From Planococcus circulans (GTDB taxonomy: Bacteria; Bacillota; Bacilli; Bacillales_A; Planococcaceae), in assembly GCF_020023385.1 (NCBI RefSeq), contig NZ_JAIQCL010000001.1, forward strand, positions 682,001 through 746,000: a DNA stretch of 64,000 nt. Reading direction: 5' to 3'. Below the pieces are notes generated by a model. That model ran no database searches. It had not been told where the DNA came from and saw only the letters and a list, made by a program, of their open reading frames with translations. The position numbers and the translations under genes are program-made. Numbering within the stretch: the first letter of the stretch is position 1; every line of letters begins with the position of its first letter. This document shows, piece by piece, positions 1 through 9,453 of this stretch.

Positions 1-562
1 CACCGATCAGAAGACCGACAATTGCGCCCAGCAAAATATTCAGTGGAGGATTTGGCGATACCGGTGTTTGATTTTCCATAACTACAGCCGGTGACAAAAT
101 TGAAACATTGTCGACGTTCATCAATTCCATAATTTCCACTTCGAAAATTTGCGCGGTTTGGTTTGCGATTTCAACAGCTACTGCAGGGTCTACATCCTCT
201 GCTATGATATTGAGCAGCTGTGAGCTTTCCGCAAATTCGACGGTCACTTTATTCTGCAACTCTTCATAAGACATATCCAAGCCCATTCGGCTGATTACTT
301 GTTCAAGTATCACCGGACTCGTTATGATTTCGCTGTATGTACCGACCAATTGCAAATCGGTTTCTATACTTTGCGTGTTCAGCCCCGCTTCATTCTGCTG
401 CTGACTGATCAGAAGTTGTGCAGATGTTTGATAGATGGGCGTAATCAGGTAATACGATATCAATGCCGTGATGATCATGAATGCGATAGTAATAGCCAGG
501 ATCAAGCGAATCCGATTTTTTAAAATAAGATAAACTTCACGTAGGCTGATGGTTTCTATCAT
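1..562 (-). CDS. Wzz/YveK-like polysaccharide chain-length determinant (3' end cut off)
   Basis: Reading from 562 leftwards gives MIETISLREVYLILKNRIRL, then a hydrophobic segment at about residues 18-38, and then a periplasm-type domain rich in Gln, Glu and Asn. A proline-rich stretch (PVSPNPPLN) precedes a second membrane segment that runs off the window at base 1. This is the layout of Wzz-domain proteins of YveK/CapA type, which in Bacillota set chain length and activate a partner BY-kinase. The start is supported by AAAGGAGG about 8 bases upstream of the ATG at 562. A kinase gene would be expected just beyond the left edge. It is the last gene visible of the minus-strand group galU-ugd-sugar transferase. 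The C-terminus cannot be judged. Confidence 0.85.
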   Translation of the reverse strand, partial: MIETISLREVYLILKNRIRLILAITIAFMIITALISYYLITPIYQTSAQLLISQQQNEAGLNTQSIETDLQLVGTYSEIITSPVILEQVISRMGLDMSYEELQNKVTVEFAESSQLLNIIAEDVDPAVAVEIANQTAQIFEVEIMELMNVDNVSILSPAVVMENQTPVSPNPPLNILLGAIVGLLIG

Positions 563-679
563 TTCGCCATCCCTCCTTTCAATTAAATATGCATTACCGT
601 CTTTAAGCGGCCGCACCTAATCGGAAATTGATTATTTTCTGCGATTGATCTAGCTTACATTTCTCTATCCACTCAGCTA

Positions 680-710
680 TGGGACATCAATTTGAGTGAT
701 TGATGTCCCA
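680..710. repeat. Perfect 11-bp inverted repeat between sugar transferase and Wzz genes
   Basis: Arms TGGGACATCAA (680-690) and TTGATGTCCCA (700-710) flank a 9-base loop. No T-tract follows on either strand, so it is not a standard intrinsic terminator. It lies in the 276-base gap between two minus-strand genes and would be transcribed if they form one operon. A processing hairpin, an attenuator or an operator are all possible. Confidence 0.45.
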
Positions 711-838
711 TGTTTTGAGCCTATAGCCCACTGTCATTGGCGATCAATATATATAAGTTCCATGTGCCGAATGCCCATGGATCAACCAATGAATGATCAA
801 GTCACAACCGATCTATCTTACCGATTTCTCACTTTCCT

Positions 839-1552
839 TCAATAGGCGTCTTTTGAACCGAACAGCACCAGAATCGTTTTGAATATCAGTTTAATGTCCA
901 TCATTGTATTTCGATTGCGGATGTAATCCAAATCCATCTCGACCCATTCCTGAAAACTGATATTGCTTCTTCCGTTAACTTGCCAAAAACAAGTTAATCC
1001 TGGAGTTACGCTGATTCGCTGCTTTTCATAATTCGTGTACTGGGCCACTTCGTCAGGCAAAGCGGGTCTTGGTCCGACTATGCTCATGTCCCCCTTTAGC
1101 ACATTGACCAATTGAGGCAATTCATCGATGCTTGTTTTTCTGATGAACTTCCCAATTTTTGTAATCCTTGGGTCGCTTTTGATTTTGAACACCGGTCCTG
1201 ATGCTTCATTCTGCTGCAGCAAAGAGGCTTTCAGATCTTCCGCATTGCAGACCATGGATCGGAACTTATACATATCAAAGGATCTGCCATGTTTGCCGAC
1301 TCGTTTCTGCTTGAAGAATACTGGACCCTGAGGATCCTCCATTTTAATCATCAGGCCGACAATCAGGAACAGCGGAATTAACAGAATCAGCCCCACTAAC
1401 GAACCGGCGATATCCAGAAAGCGTTTCGTATACAAATAACCATTGCTGGTATTGGTTTTTACGCTTTCAAACACCATTTCGCTGTACCTTGTATTGATAT
1501 TCATCTTTTCTTTTTCAGGAGCGGACACTGACATTTGAATCACCACTTTCAT
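839..1552 (-). CDS. Polyprenyl-phosphate sugar-1-phosphate transferase (initiating enzyme)
   Basis: This short (237 aa) member of the bacterial sugar transferase family (Bac_transf) has one N-terminal membrane hairpin around residues 45-68 after KRFLDIAGSL. The cytoplasmic catalytic domain shows FKQKRVGKHG, FDMYKFRSM, DELPQLVNVLKGDMSIVGPR and GLTCFWQVNGRS. It transfers a hexose-1-phosphate from a UDP-sugar to undecaprenyl phosphate and starts repeat-unit assembly on the inner face of the membrane. The family's longer members carry four extra membrane helices, which are absent here as in EpsL/TuaA-type enzymes. It lies 19 bases downstream of ugd. The sugar transferred (Glc, Gal or a HexNAc) cannot be read from the sequence. 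An alternative start at the ATG seven codons in is possible. Confidence 0.93.
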   Translation of the reverse strand: MKVVIQMSVSAPEKEKMNINTRYSEMVFESVKTNTSNGYLYTKRFLDIAGSLVGLILLIPLFLIVGLMIKMEDPQGPVFFKQKRVGKHGRSFDMYKFRSMVCNAEDLKASLLQQNEASGPVFKIKSDPRITKIGKFIRKTSIDELPQLVNVLKGDMSIVGPRPALPDEVAQYTNYEKQRISVTPGLTCFWQVNGRSNISFQEWVEMDLDYIRNRNTMMDIKLIFKTILVLFGSKDAY

Positions 1553-1571
1553 CTAAAATTCCTATTATTGA

Positions 1572-2897
1572 TCAAATGGACGTTGCCTCAATCAATTTGG
1601 CTGCAGCAGGCCTGCCGATTGAATGATATTCGACCCCATTGTTTTCCATCGCTTCTAACGTGAAACAATTTCTTCCGTCAATAACAAGTGGTTTCGCCAT
1701 TTTACTGAACACTGTCAGCTCAACATTCTTGATTTCATCCCAATCGGTTAAGATCAACGCAGCATCACTTCCTTCTATCGCTTCATCAATAGAGTCAGCA
1801 TAACGAACCAGTGGATTCAGCATGGATTTTGCATTGTTCATCGCAACCGGATCATAAGCAATAACATCTGCTCCCTGCTTGATCAATTCTTCGGTAACCA
1901 GTATAGAAGCGGATTCCCGCATATCATCTGTATTCGGTTTAAAAGCAAGGCCCAACACAGCAATTTTTTTACCGGAAATATCAGGAAGACAGCTGTTCAA
2001 TTTGCCGATCAATATCCCTTGCTGTTTTTTATTGACATTGACCACGCCTTTCAGCAATTCAAACTCATATTTAACATTCCCCGCAATTTGTATCAAGGCT
2101 TTTGTGTCTTTTGGAAAACAAGATCCACCGTAGCCGATTCCCGCTTTCAGAAACTGGCTGCCGATTCGTTGATCGAGTCCCATGCCTGTTGATACATTCT
2201 CTATATTGGCACCTAGTAATTCGCAAATATTGGAAATTTCATTGATAAAGCTGATTTTAGTCGCTAAAAACGCATTGGACGCATACTTAATCATCTCAGC
2301 ACTTTTGATATCCGTTTTAAAGATGGGTATCCCGAATGGCTCGTTGATCTGTTCAATCACACGAAAGGCATGTTCGCTTTCAGCACCGATGACAATCCGG
2401 TCTCCATGAAACGAATCATGGATTGCGGAGCCTTCTTTCAGGAATTCAGGATTCGAGACGACCTCAACTTGCAGGCCCTGCTTTAAATGGGTTTGTATAA
2501 TTTCTTTGATCAAGTCATTTGTACCAACGGGGACCGTGCTTTTTGTGACAACAATGACATTGCCCTCGACATTTTTTGCAATGTCTTTGGCTGCCTGGGC
2601 TACATAGGATAGATCTGCAGATCCATCCTTATTTTCCGGCGTCCCCACAGCGATATAGATGACATCTGCCCGCTGGAGCCCTTCCCGGTGAACGGTAGTG
2701 AAGCTTAAGCGCTGTTCATGGATATTTTTTGTCATCAATTCACTTAATCCTGGCTCATAGATGGGTGAGAGACCCTGCTGCATTTTAGTGACTTTGTCCT
2801 GATCGACATCAATACAGATTACCTGATGTCCAATTTCAGACAAACTCACACCCGTTACCAACCCGACATATCCAGTTCCGATTACTGCTATATTCAT
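1572..2897 (-). CDS. ugd: UDP-glucose 6-dehydrogenase
   Basis: The 441-aa protein has full family length. It oxidises UDP-glucose to UDP-glucuronate with two NAD. The N-terminal Rossmann motif GTGYVGLVTG starts at residue 7, the family segment KEGSAIHDSFHGDRIVIG follows at about 155-172, and the catalytic cysteine sits in GYGGSCFPKD (about residues 257-266). The C-terminal UDP-binding domain contains GLAFKPNTDDMRES. The start has GGAGG 8 bases upstream. It sits 15 bases after galU, which makes its substrate, so the pair supplies UDP-GlcA and makes an acidic polymer likely. TuaD/YwqF-type enzymes of Bacillus are the nearest match. Confidence 0.96.
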   Translation of the reverse strand: MNIAVIGTGYVGLVTGVSLSEIGHQVICIDVDQDKVTKMQQGLSPIYEPGLSELMTKNIHEQRLSFTTVHREGLQRADVIYIAVGTPENKDGSADLSYVAQAAKDIAKNVEGNVIVVTKSTVPVGTNDLIKEIIQTHLKQGLQVEVVSNPEFLKEGSAIHDSFHGDRIVIGAESEHAFRVIEQINEPFGIPIFKTDIKSAEMIKYASNAFLATKISFINEISNICELLGANIENVSTGMGLDQRIGSQFLKAGIGYGGSCFPKDTKALIQIAGNVKYEFELLKGVVNVNKKQQGILIGKLNSCLPDISGKKIAVLGLAFKPNTDDMRESASILVTEELIKQGADVIAYDPVAMNNAKSMLNPLVRYADSIDEAIEGSDAALILTDWDEIKNVELTVFSKMAKPLVIDGRNCFTLEAMENNGVEYHSIGRPAAAKLIEATSI

Positions 2898-2912
2898 ACG
2901 GATGCCTCCAAA

Positions 2913-3803
2913 TTAAAGTAGTTGTGCAGCTGATTTTTCAGCCATCAGTTCCTTTATAATGCTTTCTACATCTTTGCCAAATTCAGGACTGTCCAAAGCG
3001 AATTCGATGGTTGTCCGCAAGAATCCAAGCATTTCTCCTACATCATAGCGTTTGCCTTCAAAATCGTAGGCGTAGACACTCTGTATCTCATTAAGCTTTT
3101 GAATGGCATCCGTCAACTGGATTTCTCCACCGGCTCCGGCACTTTGAGTACCAAGGAAATCAAAAATTTCAGGATCCAGAATATAGCGTCCCATAATCGC
3201 CAGATTCGAAGGAGCAGTTCCGGGTTTCGGCTTTTCTACAAAATTGCTGACCTGGTAACAGCGCCCATCAACCGCACTCGGGTCAATGATTCCATACCGA
3301 TGTGTTTCATGATCGGGAACCTGCTGAACGCCTATTATGGATGATTGCATTTTGTCGTATTGGTCAATCAATTGCTTTAAACAAGGTTTCTCAGCTTTTA
3401 CGATGTCATCCCCCAACAGCACCGCAAATGGTTCGTTGCCGATAAACTTGCGCGCGCTCCATACTGCATGTCCCAAACCCTTCGGCTCTTTTTGGCGGAT
3501 ATAATGGATTTCCACATTAGAGGTATGCTGTACCTTTTCCAGAAGTTCGAACTTGCCCTTTTTGAACAGGTTGTCCTCCAGCTCGAAATTCTTATCGAAA
3601 TGATCTTCAATAGCCCGCTTTCCTTTACCGGTAACAATGATGATATCTTCGATGCCTGAAGCAATCGCTTCTTCCACAATGTATTGAATGGTCGGTTTGT
3701 CTACAATTGGCAGCATTTCTTTCGGCATAGCTTTTGTCACTGGAAGAAATCGGGTACCCAGGCCAGCTGCCGGAATAATTGCCTTCGTCACTTTTTTTGC
3801 CAT
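2913..3803 (-). CDS. galU: UTP-glucose-1-phosphate uridylyltransferase, copy 1
   Basis: The 296-aa protein makes UDP-glucose from glucose-1-phosphate and UTP. The nucleotide-binding motif [19 protein letters not shown] is at residues 12-30. [21 protein letters not shown] and GEIQLTDAI follow in the usual order for GalU/GtaB. It heads the minus-strand group galU-ugd-sugar transferase-wzz. A close paralogue lies at 34396-35280, at the other end of the polysaccharide locus; the two are near-identical in the first 85 residues and diverge towards the C-terminus. The 271-base upstream gap is AT-rich and probably carries a promoter that I could not place. Confidence 0.95.
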   Translation of the reverse strand: MAKKVTKAIIPAAGLGTRFLPVTKAMPKEMLPIVDKPTIQYIVEEAIASGIEDIIIVTGKGKRAIEDHFDKNFELEDNLFKKGKFELLEKVQHTSNVEIHYIRQKEPKGLGHAVWSARKFIGNEPFAVLLGDDIVKAEKPCLKQLIDQYDKMQSSIIGVQQVPDHETHRYGIIDPSAVDGRCYQVSNFVEKPKPGTAPSNLAIMGRYILDPEIFDFLGTQSAGAGGEIQLTDAIQKLNEIQSVYAYDFEGKRYDVGEMLGFLRTTIEFALDSPEFGKDVESIIKELMAEKSAAQLL

Positions 3804-4074
3804 TTAATCCACCCGCCTTTTATTTTTTTCGGGTCATCGATTCCTATCCTTTTAATGGGTTCAAACCTGTTTTTTATTAAAAAAAAGGTTCTTTTGTACT
3901 TAACTCGTTAAATATTGTCCCATTGTAACATCGATAGTCCTCAAAATATAGTTTAATTATTGAGAATTTTTGAATTTAACGGAATAAATAGTCTTAAATG
4001 ACTACTTTAATTCCTCCAAAAAGACTGAATCCCCACTTTTATATATTTTAATATTCTGATAATTCAGAACCTGC

Positions 4075-5028
4075 TTACGTATGTGAAACGATCATCTCTA
4101 ATTCTCCATCAATAAAATAATTCCCGATTGTCGCAGGAACAATGAAATTATCCCCTTTTTTCACAGACGACACACTTTCCTCCGTCACGATCTGCCCCGT
4201 TCCATTAATGACACTGACCAATAGGAAACCAGTCGTTAACGGCACTTCCACTTTTCCACCGAGCATCCAGTGGTAGACTGTGAAGTACTCTCCTTCCACC
4301 AAGCGGGTTGACTCCAGATTATTCAACTGCTCCTTCAGATTATCCTGCGCGACTTGCTGATGTGGACAGGTCATAACCGTCATCGCCTCTTCCAAATGCA
4401 ATTCACGTTTCCTGCCTTCTGGGTCAACACGGTCGTAATCGTAAAGCCGGAATGTAATATCAGAGCTTTGCTGGGTTTCCAAAATCACAATGCCTTTTCC
4501 GATGGAATGCAGTGTCCCGCTCGGAACATAAACAAAATCACCTTTTTTCACTTTTATACTTTGGAACAACTTTTGCCATTGCCCCTCGCTTACCAGCTGC
4601 TGAAATTCTTCACGCGACTGCGCTTGGTGTCCGATAATGATTTCAGCGTCTTCTTCACAATCCAGAATATACCAACACTCTGTCTTGCCGTACGGTTTGT
4701 GCGCAAGCTCTTTAGCGTAACGGTCATCCGGATGCACTTGGACTGACAACTGATCATTCGCATCCAGAATCTTCACCAGCAACGGAAAATCGCTGTCGGT
4801 TGATTCAGAACCGAATAGTTGAGGATAATTCCGCCAAACCTCCAATAAGCTTTTCCCCCGCAGTTCACCATTCATGACGATGGACGGTCCATTTTCATGC
4901 GCGGAGATGACCCACGCTTCCCCTGTCGTTTGAGAAGGAATATCGTAATCAAATAATTCCTGAAGTTTTCCTCCTCCCCAAATTCGTTCTTGAAAAACCG
5001 GCTTTAAAAAAACGGGCTCCCTGTACAT
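4075..5028 (-). CDS. manA: Mannose-6-phosphate isomerase, class I
   Basis: It interconverts fructose-6-phosphate and mannose-6-phosphate. Zinc-site motifs of the type I cupin enzyme are visible: QVHPDDRYAKE and GKTECWYIL near residues 95-120, then ETQQSSDITFRLYDYDR near 190. The length of 317 aa matches the short Bacillus-type enzymes. I chose the ATG at 5028 because GGGAGG lies at the right distance upstream; the in-frame GTG at 5043 would overlap that ribosome site. The gene follows manC by 64 bases on the same strand and feeds GDP-mannose synthesis. No phosphomannomutase lies in the window, so that step must be encoded elsewhere. Confidence 0.95.
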   Translation of the reverse strand: MYREPVFLKPVFQERIWGGGKLQELFDYDIPSQTTGEAWVISAHENGPSIVMNGELRGKSLLEVWRNYPQLFGSESTDSDFPLLVKILDANDQLSVQVHPDDRYAKELAHKPYGKTECWYILDCEEDAEIIIGHQAQSREEFQQLVSEGQWQKLFQSIKVKKGDFVYVPSGTLHSIGKGIVILETQQSSDITFRLYDYDRVDPEGRKRELHLEEAMTVMTCPHQQVAQDNLKEQLNNLESTRLVEGEYFTVYHWMLGGKVEVPLTTGFLLVSVINGTGQIVTEESVSSVKKGDNFIVPATIGNYFIDGELEMIVSHT

Positions 5029-5092
5029 GAACTTCCCTCCCACCTTAGAAATGACAATCTGTTATTTCAGACACATCTTATTTTCCGTCATC

Positions 5093-6478
5093 TTATCCGT
5101 GTCGAGCGTTCAATCTGACTTTGCAGATTGCTTCGATTTCATCCCATTCATTTGAAGTGCGGTAAATGTCTTCTTCGATCAACTCACTGCCGGTTTGAAC
5201 TTCGATGATTTCCATATTGGTCGTCGCTTTCAAGGTGTGCTTCGCTCCCAGCGGAATATGGATGACGTCACCCGTTCTGACATGACTCAATTGATCATTG
5301 AAAACAAAGATCCCTTCCCCTTTGACAATGGTCCAAACTTCACTGCGTTTGTAATGCATCTGATAGCTGAGATTTTTACCAGCATTTATACCAAGGCGTT
5401 TGATCAGAACCTCATTTCCTTCTGCGTATCGCGTATATTCCAACACTCGGTACCAGCCCCATCTGCGCTCTTCGTACATCGGTCGGCTATTGAAACCTTC
5501 GACATACTCCTTCACTTTCGTGCTGGCATCCTTATCCGTCACCAAAATCCCATCCGGGCTCGCCGCCACGACCACATTATCCAAACCGAGCAAAGTTATC
5601 GGAATACCAAGTTCATTGACGATATGGGAATTTTCCACACCCTTACCGATAATCCCTTTCCCAGTTACTTGAACCGCCATTTCTTCTGTCAGTGTATTCC
5701 AAGTCCCTAAATCCTTCCAATATCCGTCGTATGGCAAGGAGATGATATGCGATGCGCGCTCGACCACTTCATAATCGAAGCTATTTTTAGGCATGCGATG
5801 GTAGTTTCTCAGCAACTGGGAATATTCGACCGGCATCCCTCTTTCCTTCAAGAGGTCGATGATGTAGCCCAACCTGAAAGCAAAGACCCCGCAATTCCAC
5901 AGAGCATTTTGATTAATCAATTCTTCCGCCTGCTGTTCCGTTGGCTTCTCTTTGAAATAATCAACTGTCAAATATGCATCACCCGATTTATTGTCTGGAA
6001 TAATATAACCATATTTCGCAGAAGGATAAGTTGGTTTAACGCCCATCAAAGCCAAATCGGCTCCTGAGTCAATCAAAGCATTCTCCAAATCCTGCACACG
6101 TCCGAAAAACCGGTTCTCAACGTAAGGATCCACCGGCAACATGCCCACCACTTCATCCAATCCGCATTTCTGAACAGAATAAAGATATACTGCAGCCAGT
6201 GCAATAGCCGGGAATGTATCTCTCCTTTCCGGCTCAGTGACCACATGCACATCCTGTCCCAATTGCGATTTAATCATATCCACCTGTGAACCACTGGTGG
6301 CAATGATGGAATTCTCAGCCATCCCTGTTTCTTCAATCTGTTTCCAGACTCGCTGAACCATGGAAACTTTATTGCCATCCTCATCACTCAATACTTTTAG
6401 AAATTGCTTTGATCGTGCGTCATTGGAAAGCGGCCATAGGCGTTTCCCTGATCCACCAGATAATAATACTAATCTCAT
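5093..6478 (-). CDS. manC: Mannose-1-phosphate guanylyltransferase (ManC/XanB-type)
   Basis: The 461-aa protein has the length of the two-domain ManC/XanB/AlgA enzymes. The N-terminal nucleotidyltransferase opens with LSGGSGKRLWPLS and contains YFKEKPTEQQ and GYWKDLGTWNTL. It makes GDP-mannose from mannose-1-phosphate and GTP. The C-terminal cupin (about residues 350-455) has QMHYKRSEVW and HIPLGAKHTL. In classical bifunctional enzymes the first motif has several histidines (HHHRAEHW), but here two are replaced by Lys and Val. Isomerase activity may therefore be reduced, which fits a separate manA directly downstream. A strong AAGGAGGG site precedes the ATG. It heads the two-gene group manC-manA. 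Confidence 0.93.
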   Translation of the reverse strand: MRLVLLSGGSGKRLWPLSNDARSKQFLKVLSDEDGNKVSMVQRVWKQIEETGMAENSIIATSGSQVDMIKSQLGQDVHVVTEPERRDTFPAIALAAVYLYSVQKCGLDEVVGMLPVDPYVENRFFGRVQDLENALIDSGADLALMGVKPTYPSAKYGYIIPDNKSGDAYLTVDYFKEKPTEQQAEELINQNALWNCGVFAFRLGYIIDLLKERGMPVEYSQLLRNYHRMPKNSFDYEVVERASHIISLPYDGYWKDLGTWNTLTEEMAVQVTGKGIIGKGVENSHIVNELGIPITLLGLDNVVVAASPDGILVTDKDASTKVKEYVEGFNSRPMYEERRWGWYRVLEYTRYAEGNEVLIKRLGINAGKNLSYQMHYKRSEVWTIVKGEGIFVFNDQLSHVRTGDVIHIPLGAKHTLKATTNMEIIEVQTGSELIEEDIYRTSNEWDEIEAICKVRLNARHG

Positions 6479-6857
6479 CGTAAGCCCTCCTTCTCTATCT
6501 GCTGCTCTAATCGAACATTAGTTACTTATGCTCACCATTTTTAAAAACAGAGTAAATACATACAAATCATATAGGTAATTTATATCTGTTATAAAAATTA
6601 AGTAATCATATTTTCATATTAATTGAGAAAGGTATAACCGTATTATATATATAAATACCTAATAATTCAATATTATTTTCTAATTAATTAGAAATATCAG
6701 ATATATTTACCTATTCTATATCCCTTAAAGGATTAAATCAAGGGTTATTAGTTATTTTATTATTCTTATTTTTCAGAAATTAAAGACAAATCATTTCTGA
6801 CGCTTTTAGAGTTGCTTCTCCTATTTTCTTTTGAAAGTTTACTAGAAAATTCGCGCA
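6479..6857. other. AT-rich intergenic region upstream of manC
   Basis: About 380 bases separate the manC start from the terminator at 6858-6901. It is very AT-rich and holds no credible coding frame. It probably contains the promoter of manC-manA on the minus strand. Several TATAAT-like hexamers occur, but none is paired with a convincing -35, so I do not place one. Confidence 0.4.
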
Positions 6858-6901
6858 CAAAAAAACGCTTCCATGGAATCAATTGATTCCACGGAAGCGT
6901 T
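6858..6901 (-). terminator. Rho-independent terminator of the fcl-to-GT4 gene group
   Basis: On the minus strand the arms AACGCTTCC and GGAAGCGTT extend into a near-perfect stem of about 17 bp, followed by a run of seven T. It lies 22 bases after the stop of the glycosyltransferase at 6923-8215 and separates that operon from manC-manA. Confidence 0.9.
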
Positions 6902-6922
6902 CTGTTTTTCTATGAAATTACT

Positions 6923-8215
6923 TTACGGGCGGCTCTCAGCCTGATAGCTTGTCTCCAGCTGCGGCGTGCTGCCGGCAACCGACTGCAGCACATCTCGGTA
7001 TTTGTTGATGGAGGTATCTCTTGTCAAATTCTCTTCGAGATAAGCACGCCCTTTCAAACCCATCGCTTTCAGTTCCTCCGGATCCAAAGTCCGCAAGTAA
7101 TTGATCGCATGGACAACGCCCCGATAATCTTGAGGTTCGATGACCACTCCCGCTCCACTCTCAAAAATCAAACGCTGTACTTCACTGCCCTGCTCGAGGA
7201 CACCGAGAACTGGTTTGCCGGCCGCCATGACACCATAGATTTTACTCGGCACAGAAACGCCTTTGATGCCTTTTTGGTTGACGACCAAATGAACATCCGC
7301 AGCATTCAAGGAATACTTAAGAAATTCTTTTGGCTGATACGGAAGGAACATAACGTTCTCCAGATTGTTTTCTTCTGCATATGCCTCGATCCGCTGCTTG
7401 ACCGCACCTTCCCCAATAAACAGGAAGACAATGTCAGGCTGGTCAGCAAATTCCTTAGACACTTGAATCAAGTTTTCCAAGTCGTAATAGAGCCCTAGAT
7501 TTCCTGAATACATAACGATGAACTTGTCCTGAAGCCCATGAGTTTCCAGAAATTCACGGATGGCGGGTTCATCTTTTTCAAGCGGAACAATGGCATGCTC
7601 ATCTGTCCAATTGCTGATGACGGTGTGGCTCGGCACTTTTTTATCCACATAACGCCCCTTTAAAGTTTCAGCCATGTCTTCGCCAACCAGCAATACCTGG
7701 TCGGCGTAGCTGCAATTTAGTTTGTCGACAGCTTTAGCGATCTTGAAGACGGCCTGATTATTTGTATATGCCACAGCCTGCGCTTGTTCAGGATTAAAGT
7801 CATGGACGCTGTAGATATGCCGTGAACGTTTCAGTAGCTTGCCGATAGTTCCGATCAATCCGCCCAATACTGGCGGCTGGGAAATCGTAAAAATGACATC
7901 CGTCCCTTTTTCTTTCAACAACGCGATATTCGCCAATATAAAATAAGACGAGATGTATTTAATCCGGCTGACTTTGGAGTTTTTATCCACCTCAGGCAGT
8001 TTGATCCGAACCACTTTGATGCTTTCCAAATAACCTTCTTCAAAAAGCTTCTTGCCGTTGTAGTTTTCACCGGCATATCCCGGCTGTGCTGCAATGACTG
8101 TAATATCGAAATCATTTTGAAGGCGCCCAGTCAGTTCAGTCATTAACTGGCTGGTCGCCGCAAGATCTGGATAAAAGTAGTTTATGACAAACGTAATCTT
8201 TTTTTTGCGTAGCAT
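6923..8215 (-). CDS. Glycosyltransferase, GT4 family (WcaI/WbuB-like)
   Basis: The 430-aa protein has two Rossmann domains of GT-B type. The N-terminus MLRKKKITFVINYFYPD and PGYAGENYNGK resemble the WcaI/WbuB branch, with a hydrophobic stretch at about 115-125 (TISQPPVLGGLIG). The C-terminal donor-binding domain shows VMYSGNLGLYYDLENLI near 240 and KIYGVMAAGKPVLGVLEQGS followed by an acidic stretch near 340-370. It probably adds one sugar to the lipid-linked repeat unit at the cytoplasmic membrane. It is the last gene of the group starting at fcl and has AAAGGAAGG upstream of the ATG. Donor and acceptor sugars are not predictable here; GDP-fucose or GDP-mannose made by this locus are reasonable candidates. 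Confidence 0.88.
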   Translation of the reverse strand: MLRKKKITFVINYFYPDLAATSQLMTELTGRLQNDFDITVIAAQPGYAGENYNGKKLFEEGYLESIKVVRIKLPEVDKNSKVSRIKYISSYFILANIALLKEKGTDVIFTISQPPVLGGLIGTIGKLLKRSRHIYSVHDFNPEQAQAVAYTNNQAVFKIAKAVDKLNCSYADQVLLVGEDMAETLKGRYVDKKVPSHTVISNWTDEHAIVPLEKDEPAIREFLETHGLQDKFIVMYSGNLGLYYDLENLIQVSKEFADQPDIVFLFIGEGAVKQRIEAYAEENNLENVMFLPYQPKEFLKYSLNAADVHLVVNQKGIKGVSVPSKIYGVMAAGKPVLGVLEQGSEVQRLIFESGAGVVIEPQDYRGVVHAINYLRTLDPEELKAMGLKGRAYLEENLTRDTSINKYRDVLQSVAGSTPQLETSYQAESRP

Positions 8216-8264
8216 ATGAGCCTTCCTTTCCCGGAAAAGGCGCAGAAAAATGCGCCATTTCCTT

Positions 8265-9374
8265 TTAAAGTTCGTCGAAAATGGCTATCAAAGAATCAGT
8301 ATATTTATCCTCCGTATAATACTCTTCGAACGTTTCCCGACTCATTCTTCCCAGGCGCATACGTTCGGCATCATCGATCACCAAGTTTTTAATGGCCTCT
8401 TTGACGCCTTCCACTGTGGGATCGATGACGACACCGCAGTCTTTGATCAACTCCGCGATAATTCCCCGGTCAGAGGAAATAATCGGCAGACCTGCGGCCA
8501 TCCCTTCAATAATGGACATCGGTTGGCCTTCGACCTTGTATTTGGTCGGCAGCGCCATCATATCCGATTCCAGGAAAAAACGTTTTTTCTCTTCTCCCTG
8601 TTTAAGGCCATGGTATTGGATGCGCTGATCCACTTCATTCACTGCAATGTAACGCTTCACTTCCTGGAATTCACTTTCATTTTGGATGCCACCAACCAGA
8701 TCAAGACGGAGATCGTGCCCTTCCTGAATCAGCGCAGTAGTTGCTTTGATCAGCTCCACGTAGCCTTTTTCAAACATCAAGTTGCTCAAATACAGAAGGG
8801 AAATCCCCCTTTTTTTCTTGCCTTGACCTACTTCACTCTTGAGAATGAAATCTGCAGGTATGCCATTGGATACCACTTCCACGCGTTTCACATGACCACG
8901 GTAATTGGGAGCTAGTTTTCCGCCCAGCACAATGCCGACATCGATTTTCCTTAAGGCATTGACGATGAATTTCTGCGCGATTCCAGAAGTTGCGTCAATG
9001 GTTCCACCAAGATTATTGCCATGCAAATGAGTGACCACTTTGCCGCGTCCCAGCACTTTACAGGCTTGAATCATCATGCAATCCCGCAACAGCCCCATTT
9101 TTGTCTGGGAGATGGAAATGTACAAAATCGGATTTTTCATAGCCAACGACAGGAATCCGGAGTAAAGAATGGCAAAGGAATCCGTAAAAAGTTTATCGAA
9201 AGAAAGAGCACCGGGATGTTCAAAATCCTTTCGGCTCAAATTGATTTTCTTCACCTTGTACCGCTGGTGAAGTTTCTCTGATTTATATAAGGATTGAAGA
9301 GCGATGCTTTCTCCTAATATAGGAGGAGGCAAAGGCCCGACAAAAATCAAATTGCCTTTTTTTGTTCCAGCCAC
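8265..9374 (-). CDS. Glycosyltransferase, GT4 family
   Basis: The 369-aa protein opens with FVGPLPPPILGESIA, the GPLPPP..G loop typical of GT-B enzymes of GT4. The C-terminal half carries LLYLSNLMFEKGYVELIKA (near residue 190) and EGQPMSIIEGMAAGLPIIS (near 280), the donor-binding E...E region. The start codon is GTG at 9374 with GAGAGGTGAG upstream; no suitable ATG exists nearby. It lies 49 bases upstream of the next GT4 gene and 79 bases downstream of the wzy candidate. The specificity is unknown. Confidence 0.88.
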   Translation of the reverse strand: MAGTKKGNLIFVGPLPPPILGESIALQSLYKSEKLHQRYKVKKINLSRKDFEHPGALSFDKLFTDSFAILYSGFLSLAMKNPILYISISQTKMGLLRDCMMIQACKVLGRGKVVTHLHGNNLGGTIDATSGIAQKFIVNALRKIDVGIVLGGKLAPNYRGHVKRVEVVSNGIPADFILKSEVGQGKKKRGISLLYLSNLMFEKGYVELIKATTALIQEGHDLRLDLVGGIQNESEFQEVKRYIAVNEVDQRIQYHGLKQGEEKKRFFLESDMMALPTKYKVEGQPMSIIEGMAAGLPIISSDRGIIAELIKDCGVVIDPTVEGVKEAIKNLVIDDAERMRLGRMSRETFEEYYTEDKYTDSLIAIFDEL

Positions 9375-9453
9375 GCGGACTCACCTCTCATTAATTGACG
9401 TCTTGCCCAAGAACTTTCCTGGCAAGGAGCAAGCACTTATGTGAACTGTCCCG

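Noticed and set aside
3864-3890. AACC...GGTT hairpin with A and T runs between manA and galU
   Set aside because: The stem is almost wholly A-T and short; I could not support it as the terminator of manA.
8250-8915. Long plus-strand open frame opposite a GT4 gene
   Set aside because: Antisense to a gene with clear GT4 motifs; no ribosome site.
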